A stretch of DNA of 64,000 bases. Source: Pirellula sp. GTDB lineage: Bacteria > Planctomycetota > Planctomycetia > Pirellulales > PNKZ01. The stretch lies in contig PNKZ01000009.1 of assembly GCA_013822735.1 (NCBI GenBank), positions 62,001 through 126,000 of the forward strand. The letters run 5' to 3'. The position numbers were made by a program, and so were the translations under genes. The notes below the pieces were generated by a model. It worked only from the letters and a program-made list of their open reading frames with translations, ran no database searches and had not been told where the DNA came from. Each line of letters starts with the position of its first letter. The stretch's first letter is position 1. This document shows positions 42,959-51,140 of this stretch, piece by piece.

Positions 42959-44764
42959 TCACTTCGCCTGGGGAGCGAAACTAATCCCGCGAATATCGAC
43001 CTGCGGCGCTTCCTGCGTGGACGTGAAACTGAGTTCACAGCGCACTTCGCGATCTCGTACGCCGGCCGGCAATGCGAACCGCGTCGTGGGCGGGTTCTTC
43101 GCATCCGTGAGCGGCGGCATCGGTTGTTTGCCCGCCGATTGCCCCGCAACCAGCAGTTCGATGCTTGTGACCGGCGCTCGATCGCCGGCGCCGCCGCCGC
43201 GCACGATCAGGGCTTCCGCATCGGCCGGAATGCGGAGGGTGCGCGTGAGCGAGATCGGGCGCTTGACCACTTCGACCACGGTGCGCCATTGGTTGCCGTA
43301 GCCGTGGTTCACGAGTCGCCAACCTTCGCCGTACGGCGCGGCGATCACCCAACCCTGCTCGCGCACGAAGCTCGACGCGGCATGTTTCAACACGGCCGTC
43401 TTGAGTGCGGCCTCGTCGAGTTCCACCAGCGGCTCAAGCCAATCGAACACGTCGCGCACGTCGAGCGGATCACTGCCGGCCGGCCGTTCGTAGGCCATGG
43501 CATCGGCGACGAGCGTCAAGCGATTGGTGCGACCTTGTGCGGGGCGCAATTCGATCCGGCCCGTATCGAGCGGCGCCGCCGAGCCCACGATCGGCGGGCT
43601 CTCGTAAATCGGCCGACTCGGCAGGGCGCCGCTGGCTTGCGCCGCGCCGAAGTAAATCTTTCCCTTCACGCAGCCGCCGTCGCCTGCAGCCCGATCGAGC
43701 GCGAGCCGCGAATGAAACGCGCGAGCCCAAAGCGGCAGATCGAATTGCAGTTCCGCTTGCGCATGCACGCCGAGCCCCCAACCGTATTCGCGATTTCCGA
43801 CTGCTAAAGGGTCTCCCTGCACGTTGGCATCGGCCCGCCATTGTTTCCAACCGCCGGCGAGCGCCGCCTTATGCGCGTAGAGCACCGGCTCAAAGTTTGA
43901 GAGCGGGACGTCTTTCGCCGCGAAGAAGGTTTGCGACGTGATGAACTGCAGTGGAATCGTCAGCGCTTCGATGCTCCACGCCGGCTGCACGATGAGCAAT
44001 TGCGATTCCGGCTTAGCGACGTCGCCCGTCGCGCGAATGCGATCGAGCGACGTTGTCAGTCGCACGCCGCCGGTGGTTTCGAAGCGCACGAGTTTGCCCG
44101 CGAGGTCGGGCATCAACACCGCCAATTGGTCGGCGTACGCTTCCCACGGATCGCGCTCGGCGAATTGCACTTCGGCGATGTCGTCCCAGGCGACCTCTTC
44201 CACCCCTTGCTCGACCAACAGGCGAACCGAGCTCGACGACCAACGCAACGAACGAAACGTCGTCTGCCGGCCGTCGCGATAGTAGAGCGTGTTTGGTCGG
44301 AAGAGACGCGGCGTCCGTTCTTCCCACACCACGCGACGGATCTGGTCCGTCGGCACCTGCACGCGCAGCGGCACGTCGGGCGTCGGCTGATCGGGCGCCA
44401 AAAGCGGATCGATCACCAAGCAATCAGGCCGGCGCAGTTCATCGGTGCGCGCCGGCAGGAACTCAATCACGCGCCCGGTGAGCCGATCGCCCCCGGCAAA
44501 CTCCACGCGACCCCCCAACGCAGCAGGCCGCGCCAGCGCCACGGTACGCAACCGCCGCAGAGGATTCTCGCCCCACACGGGCGAGAGTTTTCCCAGCGAG
44601 GGCCTTCGCTCTTGGCCGATCCACTCCAGCGGCGTGGGGGAATAGGTCCGCGTGCCGTCGCTCCAGATTGCCTCGTACGGGGCGTTTTCATCGGCCGCGC
44701 GAACAACGTTGTTCGCGAAGGCCGCAACAAGAGAAGCCAGGCAAAATAAAACGACCGTCCGCAT
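42959..44764 (-). CDS. Exported NPCBM-domain protein
   Basis: 601 residues from the ATG at 44764, which starts a clear signal peptide (VVLFCLASLVAAFANN, cut near VVRA). The N-terminal half has a beta-rich region with DELRRPDCLVIDPLLAPD and RVVWEERTPRLF. The middle (about 370-500) looks like an NPCBM carbohydrate-binding module, from YAHKAALAGGWKQWRADANV to GVHAQAELQFDLPLWARA and GDGGCVKGKIYFG. It probably acts at the cell surface on glycans. The family is common in Planctomycetota with no fixed enzymatic partner here. It is separate from the sigma operon by a repeat. Confidence 0.85.
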   Translation of the reverse strand: MRTVVLFCLASLVAAFANNVVRAADENAPYEAIWSDGTRTYSPTPLEWIGQERRPSLGKLSPVWGENPLRRLRTVALARPAALGGRVEFAGGDRLTGRVIEFLPARTDELRRPDCLVIDPLLAPDQPTPDVPLRVQVPTDQIRRVVWEERTPRLFRPNTLYYRDGRQTTFRSLRWSSSSVRLLVEQGVEEVAWDDIAEVQFAERDPWEAYADQLAVLMPDLAGKLVRFETTGGVRLTTSLDRIRATGDVAKPESQLLIVQPAWSIEALTIPLQFITSQTFFAAKDVPLSNFEPVLYAHKAALAGGWKQWRADANVQGDPLAVGNREYGWGLGVHAQAELQFDLPLWARAFHSRLALDRAAGDGGCVKGKIYFGAAQASGALPSRPIYESPPIVGSAAPLDTGRIELRPAQGRTNRLTLVADAMAYERPAGSDPLDVRDVFDWLEPLVELDEAALKTAVLKHAASSFVREQGWVIAAPYGEGWRLVNHGYGNQWRTVVEVVKRPISLTRTLRIPADAEALIVRGGGAGDRAPVTSIELLVAGQSAGKQPMPPLTDAKNPPTTRFALPAGVRDREVRCELSFTSTQEAPQVDIRGISFAPQAK

Positions 44765-44866
44765 GCGGATTCTTCGCCGAGGGGCAACGGGGCAAAGCGT
44801 ACAGCTTAACCCGTAGGGAAGGCGGGGCAAAATCGGGCGTTCAAGCCGCGGAGCGGCGGTCGCTTG

Positions 44867-45032
44867 TAGCCCACGGCGCGAGCCGTGGGTTGGCGGTTCC
44901 ACCCGAAAACATGCCGAAGCCCCGGAGGGGCGGAACATTCGACGAGCGCCGATCAATCGAATGGAGTTTCGCCCCTCCGGGGCTCGCGCGCAAATACCTG
45001 CATCGAGTACCCACCGCTCGCGCCGTGGGCTA
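44867..45032. repeat. Nested REPIN-like doublet bounded by TAGC / GCTA
   Basis: Outer arms 44867-44890 and 45009-45032 are 24-bp inverted repeats with one mismatch, each a hairpin (CCACGG..CCGTGG). A second, inner inverted repeat starts AGCCCCGGAGGGGCG (44918) and ends CGCCCCTCCGGGGCT (44984). TAGC and GCTA form the outer edges. Confidence 0.75.
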
Positions 45033-45163
45033 GAGGGTGGTCGCCCCTGCCGGGGCTTCCGGGCGACTGTTACCGACGCGGCGCGTTTGGCGAGTGGGAA
45101 ACGATGCGTCCCCTCGCTGGCGCGTCGGGGCTAGTGTGCGCGCGAGAGCCGTCGACCGTTACT

Positions 45164-45190
45164 CACCCCTGACCCCTGGCCCCTGACCCC
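45164..45190. repeat. CCCCTGAC tandem words
   Basis: Three to four CCCCTGAC / CCCCTGGC units, directly after the glycosyltransferase stop. Same word as at 23208 and 15835. Confidence 0.6.
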
Positions 45191-45196
45191 TTCCGC

Positions 45197-46204
45197 CTAC
45201 GCTATTGCGTCGTCGTCGCGGCGGTGGTCGGCCGTCTTCGGGGCTTTGACGCCGCCGGTCGACGAGCGTGGGTGGGCGGCGTCCACTCGGATGTGGTCGC
45301 CGGTCGAGGTCGTCGTGTAGGCCAGGCCCGGCGTACCGAGCGCGGCGAGCGCCCGATGGTGCTTGCCGTACGCCAGAACCTCCAGGCATGCCGTTAAGCG
45401 GCCGAGCAAAGCGAGCGTGATGGCGCCGAAGGAGCGGCGGCGCACCACTTCGCCGGCGATGACGAACGGATGCGAGACGACCGAGCGCAACCAACCGACG
45501 GCCGGCGCATTCCGCCAGAACAAGCGTTCGGCGCCCCGAGCTTCGGCAAACGGCGTCGTCGTCGGCAGCACGGCCGCTTCGCGATAGGTGAACGAGCGCG
45601 GCTCGACCACTGCGCGGTAGCCGGCGGCCCGGAGTTGTAACGCCACGTCGACGTCGAGCAGTTCGGCGGTGACGCGATCGTCAAACGGCGCCGGCAATGC
45701 GCGGAGAACGTCGGCGCGGTAGAACGCCGCATAGAGCGACGGCCCGAGAATGTCGCCGCCGCTGCGTAGCTTGTCGAGCGATTGGCCGAAGCCGCGACGA
45801 CGGCGCGTGCCGCCGGCTCCGTACTCTAAACCGCACGACCACACGACCTCTTCCGAACGCGAACGGAGCACCAGCGGCGCTACGGCCGCGACGCGATTGT
45901 CTTGAAAGTGCCGCAAGGCGGCGTCGGTCCAACCTTCTTCCACTTCGACGCCGACGGAGAGCACATGGAGGATCGATCCACGGCACAATTCCAACGCCGA
46001 ACGGAGCGCCGAGCCGAGCGTCTGCATCTGCGGCAGGACGACGAAGCGAACTTCGCCGGCGAGGTCGTAAGGGTCGTCGTAAGCGCAATTCAACAGGACG
46101 ACGAGCTCGCAATCGTCGGGCCGGTTTTGCAGCACCGAGACGAGCGTCCCTTCCAACAGTTCCGGCGAATCGAGCGCCGGAATCACGATCGAAAGCTTAG
46201 GCAA
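45197..46204 (-). CDS. Glycosyltransferase, family 2
   Basis: 335 residues from a TTG start at 46204. The GT-A start LSIVIPALDSPELLEGTLVS (4-23) is followed by a second strand region ELVVLLNCAYDDPYD. A DXD-like acidic site is not clear; ELLDVDVALQLRAAGYRAVV is the usual later conserved block. It transfers a sugar from a nucleotide donor, presumably in surface polysaccharide synthesis; the acceptor is unknown. It is a single gene, with PepT upstream and a repeat region downstream. Confidence 0.85.
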   Translation of the reverse strand: MPKLSIVIPALDSPELLEGTLVSVLQNRPDDCELVVLLNCAYDDPYDLAGEVRFVVLPQMQTLGSALRSALELCRGSILHVLSVGVEVEEGWTDAALRHFQDNRVAAVAPLVLRSRSEEVVWSCGLEYGAGGTRRRRGFGQSLDKLRSGGDILGPSLYAAFYRADVLRALPAPFDDRVTAELLDVDVALQLRAAGYRAVVEPRSFTYREAAVLPTTTPFAEARGAERLFWRNAPAVGWLRSVVSHPFVIAGEVVRRRSFGAITLALLGRLTACLEVLAYGKHHRALAALGTPGLAYTTTSTGDHIRVDAAHPRSSTGGVKAPKTADHRRDDDAIA

Positions 46205-46516
46205 GGGAATAACCTATCGCACGGGTCCCGACTTCAGAGAACGCCGCAGCTCGCCGCGCGCCGTCGGCCGACGGTGATGCGCGGCAATTGCCGGCTATCC
46301 GCTTTATTCGGCCTCACGCGCGGAGAAGTTTATCAATTGCCGGCAGACAAAAATGCGGACCGACAGCAAGGCCGGCGGCGATAGCGGCGAGGTGGAAGAC
46401 TTGGGGACGAGGAGTGGGGAGAGGGGAGACATCGAGACGAGGAGACTTAGAGAGGGAGAGAAGTAGTTGCGAGGACGCTGCTCGCTTACGATCTCCCGCT
46501 CTCTTCGTCTCCTCGT
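46205..46516. other. Intergenic region with purine-rich palindrome
   Basis: Lies between the glycosyltransferase start and the PepT stop. The second half is the GAGGAG-type element listed at 46409-46540. The first half shows nothing recognisable. Confidence 0.6.
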
Positions 46517-46540
46517 TCATCTCCCCTCTTTGGCCCACAC
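46409..46540. repeat. Purine-rich GGGGAGA-type palindrome
   Basis: Words GAGGAGTGGGGAGAGGGGAG and GACGAGGAGACTTAGAGAGG on the left oppose CTCTCTTCGTCTCCTCGTTC and TCTCCCCTCTTTGG on the right. The PepT stop codon lies inside the right arm: the minus-strand end AAAGAGGGGAGATGA reads KEGR-stop. A related element is at 50948. Confidence 0.65.
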
Positions 46541-47755
46541 CTGCGCCAGCTCTACCAGCAGTTCCGCCGCGGCGCCGAGGTCTTCTAGGCAGCACCATTC
46601 CAACGGCGAGTGCGGGTTCTGTTCGCCGGTCGAAAGGTTGGGGGTCGGCACGCCGAGTTCCGTGAGGCGCGAGCCGTCGGTGCCGCCGCGAATGATGGTG
46701 CGCTCCGCCGTACGGCCGAGGTTTTTATGCGCCAGCTCGGCGTAAGCCACGGCGCGCGGTTCTTTGGCCAAGCCGCCCGCCATGTTGCGATATTGCGGGG
46801 CGACCTGCACGTCGACCTGTGACTGCGGATACTCCTTTTCAACTTGGGCGGCGACGCGGTGCAGTAGTTGTTCCTGTTCGACGAGCTTCGCATCCGTGAA
46901 ATCGCGCAGCAGAATATGCATCCGCGTTTCGGCGACGCCCCCTTCCAGATGATACGGATGTAAAAATCCGTCTCGGCCGTCGGTCGTCTCGGGCGACATC
47001 TCTTTCGGCAGCAATTCAACGAAGCGGGCCGCCGCGCGGATGGCGTTGACCATGCGTCCCTTGGCGATCGACGGATGAATATTGATGCCGCGCACCGTCA
47101 CGACGGCCAGATCGGCCGAGAAGGTTTCGACGTCGATCAGGTCGTGGCCTGAGCCGTCGAGCGTGTAGCAACAAACGGCGGCGAGCTTCTTCGGATCCAA
47201 GTGATCGACGCCGTGGCCGATCTCTTCGTCGCAGGTGAAGCAAACGCGTACCGGGCCGTGCACGAGCTCCGGATGTTCCACGAGGTAAGCGATCGCTTCC
47301 ATGATCACGGCGATGCCGGCCTTATCGTCGGCCCCCAGCAGCGTCGTGCCGTCGGTCGTCACGAGCGTCTTGCCGACATACTCCTTCATCGCCGGATTGT
47401 CGGCGACGCGCAGCACTAGGCTCTTATTGCCGGGGAGCGTAAGGTCGCCGCCGTCGTAGTTCTTCCAAACCGTGGGGCGGACATTTTTGCCCGTGGTTTC
47501 CGGCGAGGTGTCGAAGTGGGCGCAGAGCGCGATCGCGTCGACCTGGTGCCGCGCATTACTCGGCAGCGTGGCCCAAACGAGACCGTGCGCATCTTGCTCG
47601 ACGTCTTCGAGTTCCAAGTCGTCGAGCTCGTCGACCAGCAGCGCCCCGAGCTCGCGCTGTCCGGCGGAACTCGGATACCGCCCGGCATTGGGCACGGCCG
47701 TGGTGTCGACTTTCACATAACGACAGAAGCGTTCGAGCAGACGATCGAGATTCAT
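46517..47755 (-). CDS. pepT: Peptidase T (tripeptide aminopeptidase)
   Basis: 412 residues, the normal PepT length. Zinc-site blocks of the M20 family are visible as ALCAHFDTSPE (His/Asp), TLLGADDKAGIA and CDEEIGHGVDHLDPKK. A dimerisation region and the last ligand, in PNLSTGEQNPHSPLEW, follow. It removes the N-terminal residue from tripeptides in the cytoplasm. It is divergent from the exonuclease gene at 48062. The last codons and stop fall inside a repeat. Confidence 0.95.
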   Translation of the reverse strand: MNLDRLLERFCRYVKVDTTAVPNAGRYPSSAGQRELGALLVDELDDLELEDVEQDAHGLVWATLPSNARHQVDAIALCAHFDTSPETTGKNVRPTVWKNYDGGDLTLPGNKSLVLRVADNPAMKEYVGKTLVTTDGTTLLGADDKAGIAVIMEAIAYLVEHPELVHGPVRVCFTCDEEIGHGVDHLDPKKLAAVCCYTLDGSGHDLIDVETFSADLAVVTVRGINIHPSIAKGRMVNAIRAAARFVELLPKEMSPETTDGRDGFLHPYHLEGGVAETRMHILLRDFTDAKLVEQEQLLHRVAAQVEKEYPQSQVDVQVAPQYRNMAGGLAKEPRAVAYAELAHKNLGRTAERTIIRGGTDGSRLTELGVPTPNLSTGEQNPHSPLEWCCLEDLGAAAELLVELAQVWAKEGR

Positions 47756-48061
47756 GGGCGAAGGCTCGGAGTTCGAGGGCGTGTTTCACCACGGAGGCAC
47801 GGAGAACACGGAGAAGGGCAGATTTCAAATTGCAAATCGAGAAATGCAAATTGCAAATGGAAGAGACGCTGCGGCTCGCCGGCGTTCATTTTGCAATTTG
47901 CGATTTGCAATTCTCAATTTGCAATCCTGCTTCTTTCCGCTCCGTGCCTTCATGGTGAAAACGACAAGCGTGTGCGTATTGCCGTATGATCGCCGATTCC
48001 TGGCCGTTTTGGTAGATTACGGATTGGCCATTTCCTCTCTCGCCCCAGCCGAAGAACTTCC
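47756..48061. other. Divergent intergenic region with nested repeat
   Basis: Lies between pepT and the exonuclease gene and must hold both promoters. It is occupied mostly by the CACGGAG-flanked TTGCAAATTG element. Confidence 0.6.
47784..47962. repeat. CACGGAG-flanked TTGCAAATTG palindrome, copy C
   Basis: The inner palindrome spans 47821-47926 (left GCAAATTGCAAATGGAAGAG side, right TGCAATTTGCGATTTGCAAT). It is enclosed by TTTCACCACGGAGGCACGGA on the left and CTCCGTGCCTTCATGGTGAA on the right, giving two nested inverted repeats. Confidence 0.85.
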
Positions 48062-48877
48062 ATGCCTCCCAGCGTGCGCTACCTCGTGTTCGATACGGAA
48101 AGTGCCGCCGACGGCGCGCTGGTTTCCAAGCTTCGCTACCCCGGCGAAGGGCTGAAGCCGAAAGCGGCCGTCGATCGGTATCGCCAGGAGCTGATGGAGA
48201 AGCACGACAGCGACTTCATCCCGTACACGTTTCAGCTGCCCGTCTCCGTGGCGATTGCCAAGGTCGCGGCCGACTACCGGCTGATCGATCTCGTGGTGCT
48301 CGACGATCCGCAGTATCGGCCGCATGTGTTGACCGAGCATTTTTGGCGCGGCTGGGAGAAGTACGGCCGGCCGACGATCGTGAGCTTTAATGGTCGGACG
48401 TTCGATATTCCGCTCATGGAACTAGCGGCGTTTCGCTTTGGTCTGCCGATACCGGCTTGGTTTGCGCTGAACGCCAAGAGCTTCGACCAGCCGCGCAACC
48501 GGTTCAACATCGAGGCGCACATCGATCTGCAGGAGTTGCTCACGAACTTCGGCACGGCCCGATTTACCGGCGGCTTGAACCTGGCGTCGAACTTGCTCGG
48601 CAAGCCCGGAAAGATGGACGTGCAGGGAGACATGGTGCAAGACATGTACGAGGCGGGCAAGCTCGCGGAGATCAATGACTACTGTCGCTGCGACGTGTTG
48701 GATACGTATTTCGTGTTCCTCCGATCGCGGGTGATCGTGGGCCAGCTGACGCTCGACGAAGAGCAGGGGATCGTGGCCGAGACGAAGACTTGGCTCACGA
48801 AGCGCATCGCCGAGCGGCCGATCTACGGCGAGTATCTCAGCCGCTGGGGAGATTGGACGAATCCGTGGAGTGCGTGA
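48062..48877 (+). CDS. PolB-type 3'-5' exonuclease
   Basis: 271 residues. The DEDD-type exonuclease motifs are visible: Exo I in YLVFDTESAADG, Exo II in FNGRTFDIPLMEL, Exo III in CRCDVLDTYFVFL. It matches the predicted 3'-5' exonuclease family related to the PolB proofreading domain (DNA_pol_B_exo2), which has no attached polymerase. A role in DNA repair or RNA processing is likely but untested. It is a single gene. Confidence 0.9.
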   Translation: MPPSVRYLVFDTESAADGALVSKLRYPGEGLKPKAAVDRYRQELMEKHDSDFIPYTFQLPVSVAIAKVAADYRLIDLVVLDDPQYRPHVLTEHFWRGWEKYGRPTIVSFNGRTFDIPLMELAAFRFGLPIPAWFALNAKSFDQPRNRFNIEAHIDLQELLTNFGTARFTGGLNLASNLLGKPGKMDVQGDMVQDMYEAGKLAEINDYCRCDVLDTYFVFLRSRVIVGQLTLDEEQGIVAETKTWLTKRIAERPIYGEYLSRWGDWTNPWSA

Positions 48878-48954
48878 CCTGACGGTCGCGCGCGAATGAT
48901 CAAGCGCTATGCACTAAGTTCCAAACGGCAGACGTGATTGCGCGGCGGCGGATA

Positions 48955-49030
48955 TCGTGAGCATTGGAATTTCGGTGATTGGTTTTTGTTTGGAATTTGG
49001 TGCTTGGTCCATTGGAATTTCCAGCTTGAA
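48955..49030. repeat. TTGGAATTT-word repeat
   Basis: ATTGGAATTTCGGTGATTGG, then TTTGGAATTTGGTGCTTGGT, then CATTGGAATTTCCAG. Direct and inverted copies of the same word sit upstream of the XRE regulator. Confidence 0.55.
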
Positions 49031-49062
49031 AGGCCGATTTCTCTTGCCTCGCGACCGGCTGA

Positions 49063-49082
49063 TAGTATACTAACGTACACTA
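49063..49082. promoter_or_regulatory. Candidate operator of the XRE regulator
   Basis: TAGTATAC-TAAC-GTACACTA, an 8-bp inverted repeat with one mismatch, 18 bp before the regulator's start codon. The left half also contains TATACT, which could be a -10 box. Autoregulation is an inference. Confidence 0.45.
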
Positions 49083-49099
49083 ATCCAGCGGAGGCAAGA

Positions 49100-49666
49100 A
49101 TGAGCATTGGAACGCGAGAAAACCAGCGGAACGAAGCGTATTTGCCCGGGGCGCGCGATCGGCTGAGTCGCAATTTGGCGGAGCTGTTGCGCCGCCGGGA
49201 AATGACGCCCGCGGCGCTCGCGGCGCGAAGCGGAATCGACGAGGCGATCGTCCGTGCGCTGGCGCGCGGCGAAATCACTCGGCCGTCGCTAACGACGCTC
49301 GATCCGCTGGCGGCGGCGCTCGAGGTAGACGTCGCCGAATTGCTTGCGATCGGGCCGCGCGGAGAGCGCCGCCCGGAAAGGCCCGGTGAGTCGCGAACCT
49401 TAGACCGGCGCACAAACCCCATCGTGGCGGAAGTCGCGGCGGCCCATCCGCAACTCTTCGCCGGCTGGAGCCTTGCCGACTACGACGATCTCTACAGCCG
49501 CTTCGGCGTCGGCGGTCCGTTGTCGTTTGCCGGGGCCTTGGAGTGCGCCGCAGCGATCAACGACCGCCGCTCGCTCACGGCCAAGGTGGCATTGTTGCTC
49601 GAAACCGAACACGGCGAGATGCTCACGGCCACGGTCGACCGGCTGTACGACGCGACGGTGTTGTAA
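49100..49666 (+). CDS. XRE-family HTH transcriptional regulator
   Basis: 188 residues from the ATG at 49100, which has GGAGGC just upstream. The helix-turn-helix is near residues 27-70 (RLSRNLAELLRRREMTPAAL and LTTLDPLAAALEVDVAELL). The C-terminal half (NPIVAEVAAAHPQLFAGWSL) carries no recognised ligand domain. It probably dimerises on the palindrome at 49063 and represses its own gene. No target operon is obvious next to it. Confidence 0.82.
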   Translation: MSIGTRENQRNEAYLPGARDRLSRNLAELLRRREMTPAALAARSGIDEAIVRALARGEITRPSLTTLDPLAAALEVDVAELLAIGPRGERRPERPGESRTLDRRTNPIVAEVAAAHPQLFAGWSLADYDDLYSRFGVGGPLSFAGALECAAAINDRRSLTAKVALLLETEHGEMLTATVDRLYDATVL

Positions 49667-49673
49667 GGATATA

Positions 49674-49850
49674 TCTCATCACGAAGAACACGGGGAAAGT
49701 CTGGATTGCAAATTGAGAATTGCAAATCGCAAATTGCAAAATGGCGCAAGCGAGCGGCGGCGTCTCTTTCAATTTGCAATTTTCAATTCTCATTTTGCAA
49801 TTTGCAATCCTGCCTTTCCTCCGTGCTCTCCGTGACTCCGTGGTGAAAAC
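49674..49850. repeat. CACGGAG-flanked TTGCAAATTG palindrome, copy D
   Basis: Inner palindrome 49704-49809 (left GATTGCAAATTGAGAATTGC, right CATTTTGCAATTTGCAATC). The right shell CTCCGTGCTCTCCGTGACTC opposes a shorter left shell, CATCACGAAGAACACGGGGA. It lies between converging XRE and HD-protein genes. Confidence 0.85.
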
Positions 49851-49859
49851 AAGCTCCTT

Positions 49860-50906
49860 CTATCTCTTGCCGCGATAGAACTGCTGCATCAGCACGTTCT
49901 TCTTCGACGTCGTATGCCCCGGCGTTTTGTCTTCGGCCAGCGCGCCGACGACCATGTTCATCTTCGCGTCGAGATCGTCCGCATAGTGCACCAGCAACGC
50001 TTCGGGCGTCATCGGCGGCTTCGGTGCGCCCCACTCCGGCAATCGTTGGTGCGAGACGATGATATGCTCGAGCCGTAGCAATGTTTCCGGATCGGGCGGT
50101 TCCGGGCGTTCCTCATCTTCCGAAGATGCGGCGGCGCGCGCCAGTTCTGCGGCCGCTTCGCGTACCATGTCGCGCCCTTGTAGGACGTGGCCGATCAGAC
50201 TTCCCGCCGGCGTGTAGGCCGGACCTTCCGGTTGCCACTCCAGTTCGCGGAGTTTGCCGATGTCGTGCAGGATCGCCCCGGCGACGACGAGGTCTTTATC
50301 GAGCGGCGGAGTTAACTCCGGATAGTAGTCTGCATAGCGATCGGCGAAGAACACGGCGTTCTTGACGACGCTGAGCACATGCTCCAAGAAGCCGCCGCTG
50401 AAGGCGTGATGGTTCCGCGTCGCGGCCGGAAGGGTCAACAGTTCGGCCCGATGCGTGCTGAGCAGATGCAGCGTCAGTCGGCGTAGCGGCAGATTGGTGA
50501 TGCGCGCTTCGGCCAGGGCGCACAACTCGTCGAACATCGTCGCTGGATCGAACCGCGATTGCGGCCGAAACGTGTCGGGATCGAAGCCGTCGGCGGCGTC
50601 GGCTGGAATCGTTTCACGAACCTTCCGCAGGTCGAGCTGCGGCCCGAAGTTCGTTTCGCGGAGCGTGCCGCGAATTTTGTAGAACGCGCCGACCTGCCAA
50701 CTCTTGCGGCACTCTTCGCCGTGCGGCGAGTCGTTCCAAACTGGAAATGCCAACTCGCGCGTCGCATCACGGAAGCCGACCTTGTGATAGGTCTTGCCGT
50801 CTTTCGTCTTCAGCTCTTCCTTGAGGTATAGCAGCGCGAAGATGTCCGCCTCTTCGCCGACCACCAATTCCGCCAACCGCAGAATCGGCAACCCCTTCGC
50901 CGGCAT
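49860..50906 (-). CDS. HD-domain protein of the YhaM 3'-5' exoribonuclease type
   Basis: 348 residues from the ATG at 50906; a GTG one codon earlier is also possible. An OB-fold-like N-terminus (to about 110; GFRDATRELAFPVW) precedes an HD domain with HVLSVVKNAVFFADRYA and AILHDIGKLRELEW, the metal-binding His and HD. This is the order seen in Bacillus YhaM, which degrades RNA and single-stranded DNA from the 3' end. It converges on the XRE gene, with copy D between them. Confidence 0.88.
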   Translation of the reverse strand: MPAKGLPILRLAELVVGEEADIFALLYLKEELKTKDGKTYHKVGFRDATRELAFPVWNDSPHGEECRKSWQVGAFYKIRGTLRETNFGPQLDLRKVRETIPADAADGFDPDTFRPQSRFDPATMFDELCALAEARITNLPLRRLTLHLLSTHRAELLTLPAATRNHHAFSGGFLEHVLSVVKNAVFFADRYADYYPELTPPLDKDLVVAGAILHDIGKLRELEWQPEGPAYTPAGSLIGHVLQGRDMVREAAAELARAAASSEDEERPEPPDPETLLRLEHIIVSHQRLPEWGAPKPPMTPEALLVHYADDLDAKMNMVVGALAEDKTPGHTTSKKNVLMQQFYRGKR

Positions 50907-50947
50907 CACGCACCTCGTTGCCTACTATTTGTTCGCTTGAGACGAAT

Positions 50948-51075
50948 CACAGAGAAGAAAAGGGGATAGGGAATGACGGGGTGATAAAGGGGATGGAATT
51001 CTGAGGAGTATCGTTACTCACTCCTGCTCTTTTGTATCTCCCTCATCGCCCACGTATCTCCCTATCTCCTTACTC
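50948..51075. repeat. Purine-rich palindrome (second element)
   Basis: GAGAAGAAAAGGGGATAGGG opposes CTCCCTCATCGCCCACGTAT and TCTCCCTATCTCC on the right. Related in word type to the element at 46409. Confidence 0.55.
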
Positions 51076-51140
51076 TGCAAAAAATGACCACGCGATATCG
51101 TAAACCGTCCGTCGTGACGATGCGAACAGGTTGCGCGTAG

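Larger units (their letters stand above)
44765..45196. other. Intergenic region rich in nested hairpin repeats
   Basis: Lies between the NPCBM gene start and the glycosyltransferase stop. It holds the TAGC-bounded doublet (44867-45032) and CCCCTGAC words (45164-45190). No coding sequence was recognised. Confidence 0.65.

Noticed and set aside
47754-48155. Frames reading FAICNSQ from TTGCAAATTG repeats
   Set aside because: Translation of a repeat, not a gene; similar frames occur at every copy.
36014-49809. CRISPR array made of the TTGCAAATTG repeats
   Set aside because: Copies are kilobases apart with no regular spacers and no cas genes.
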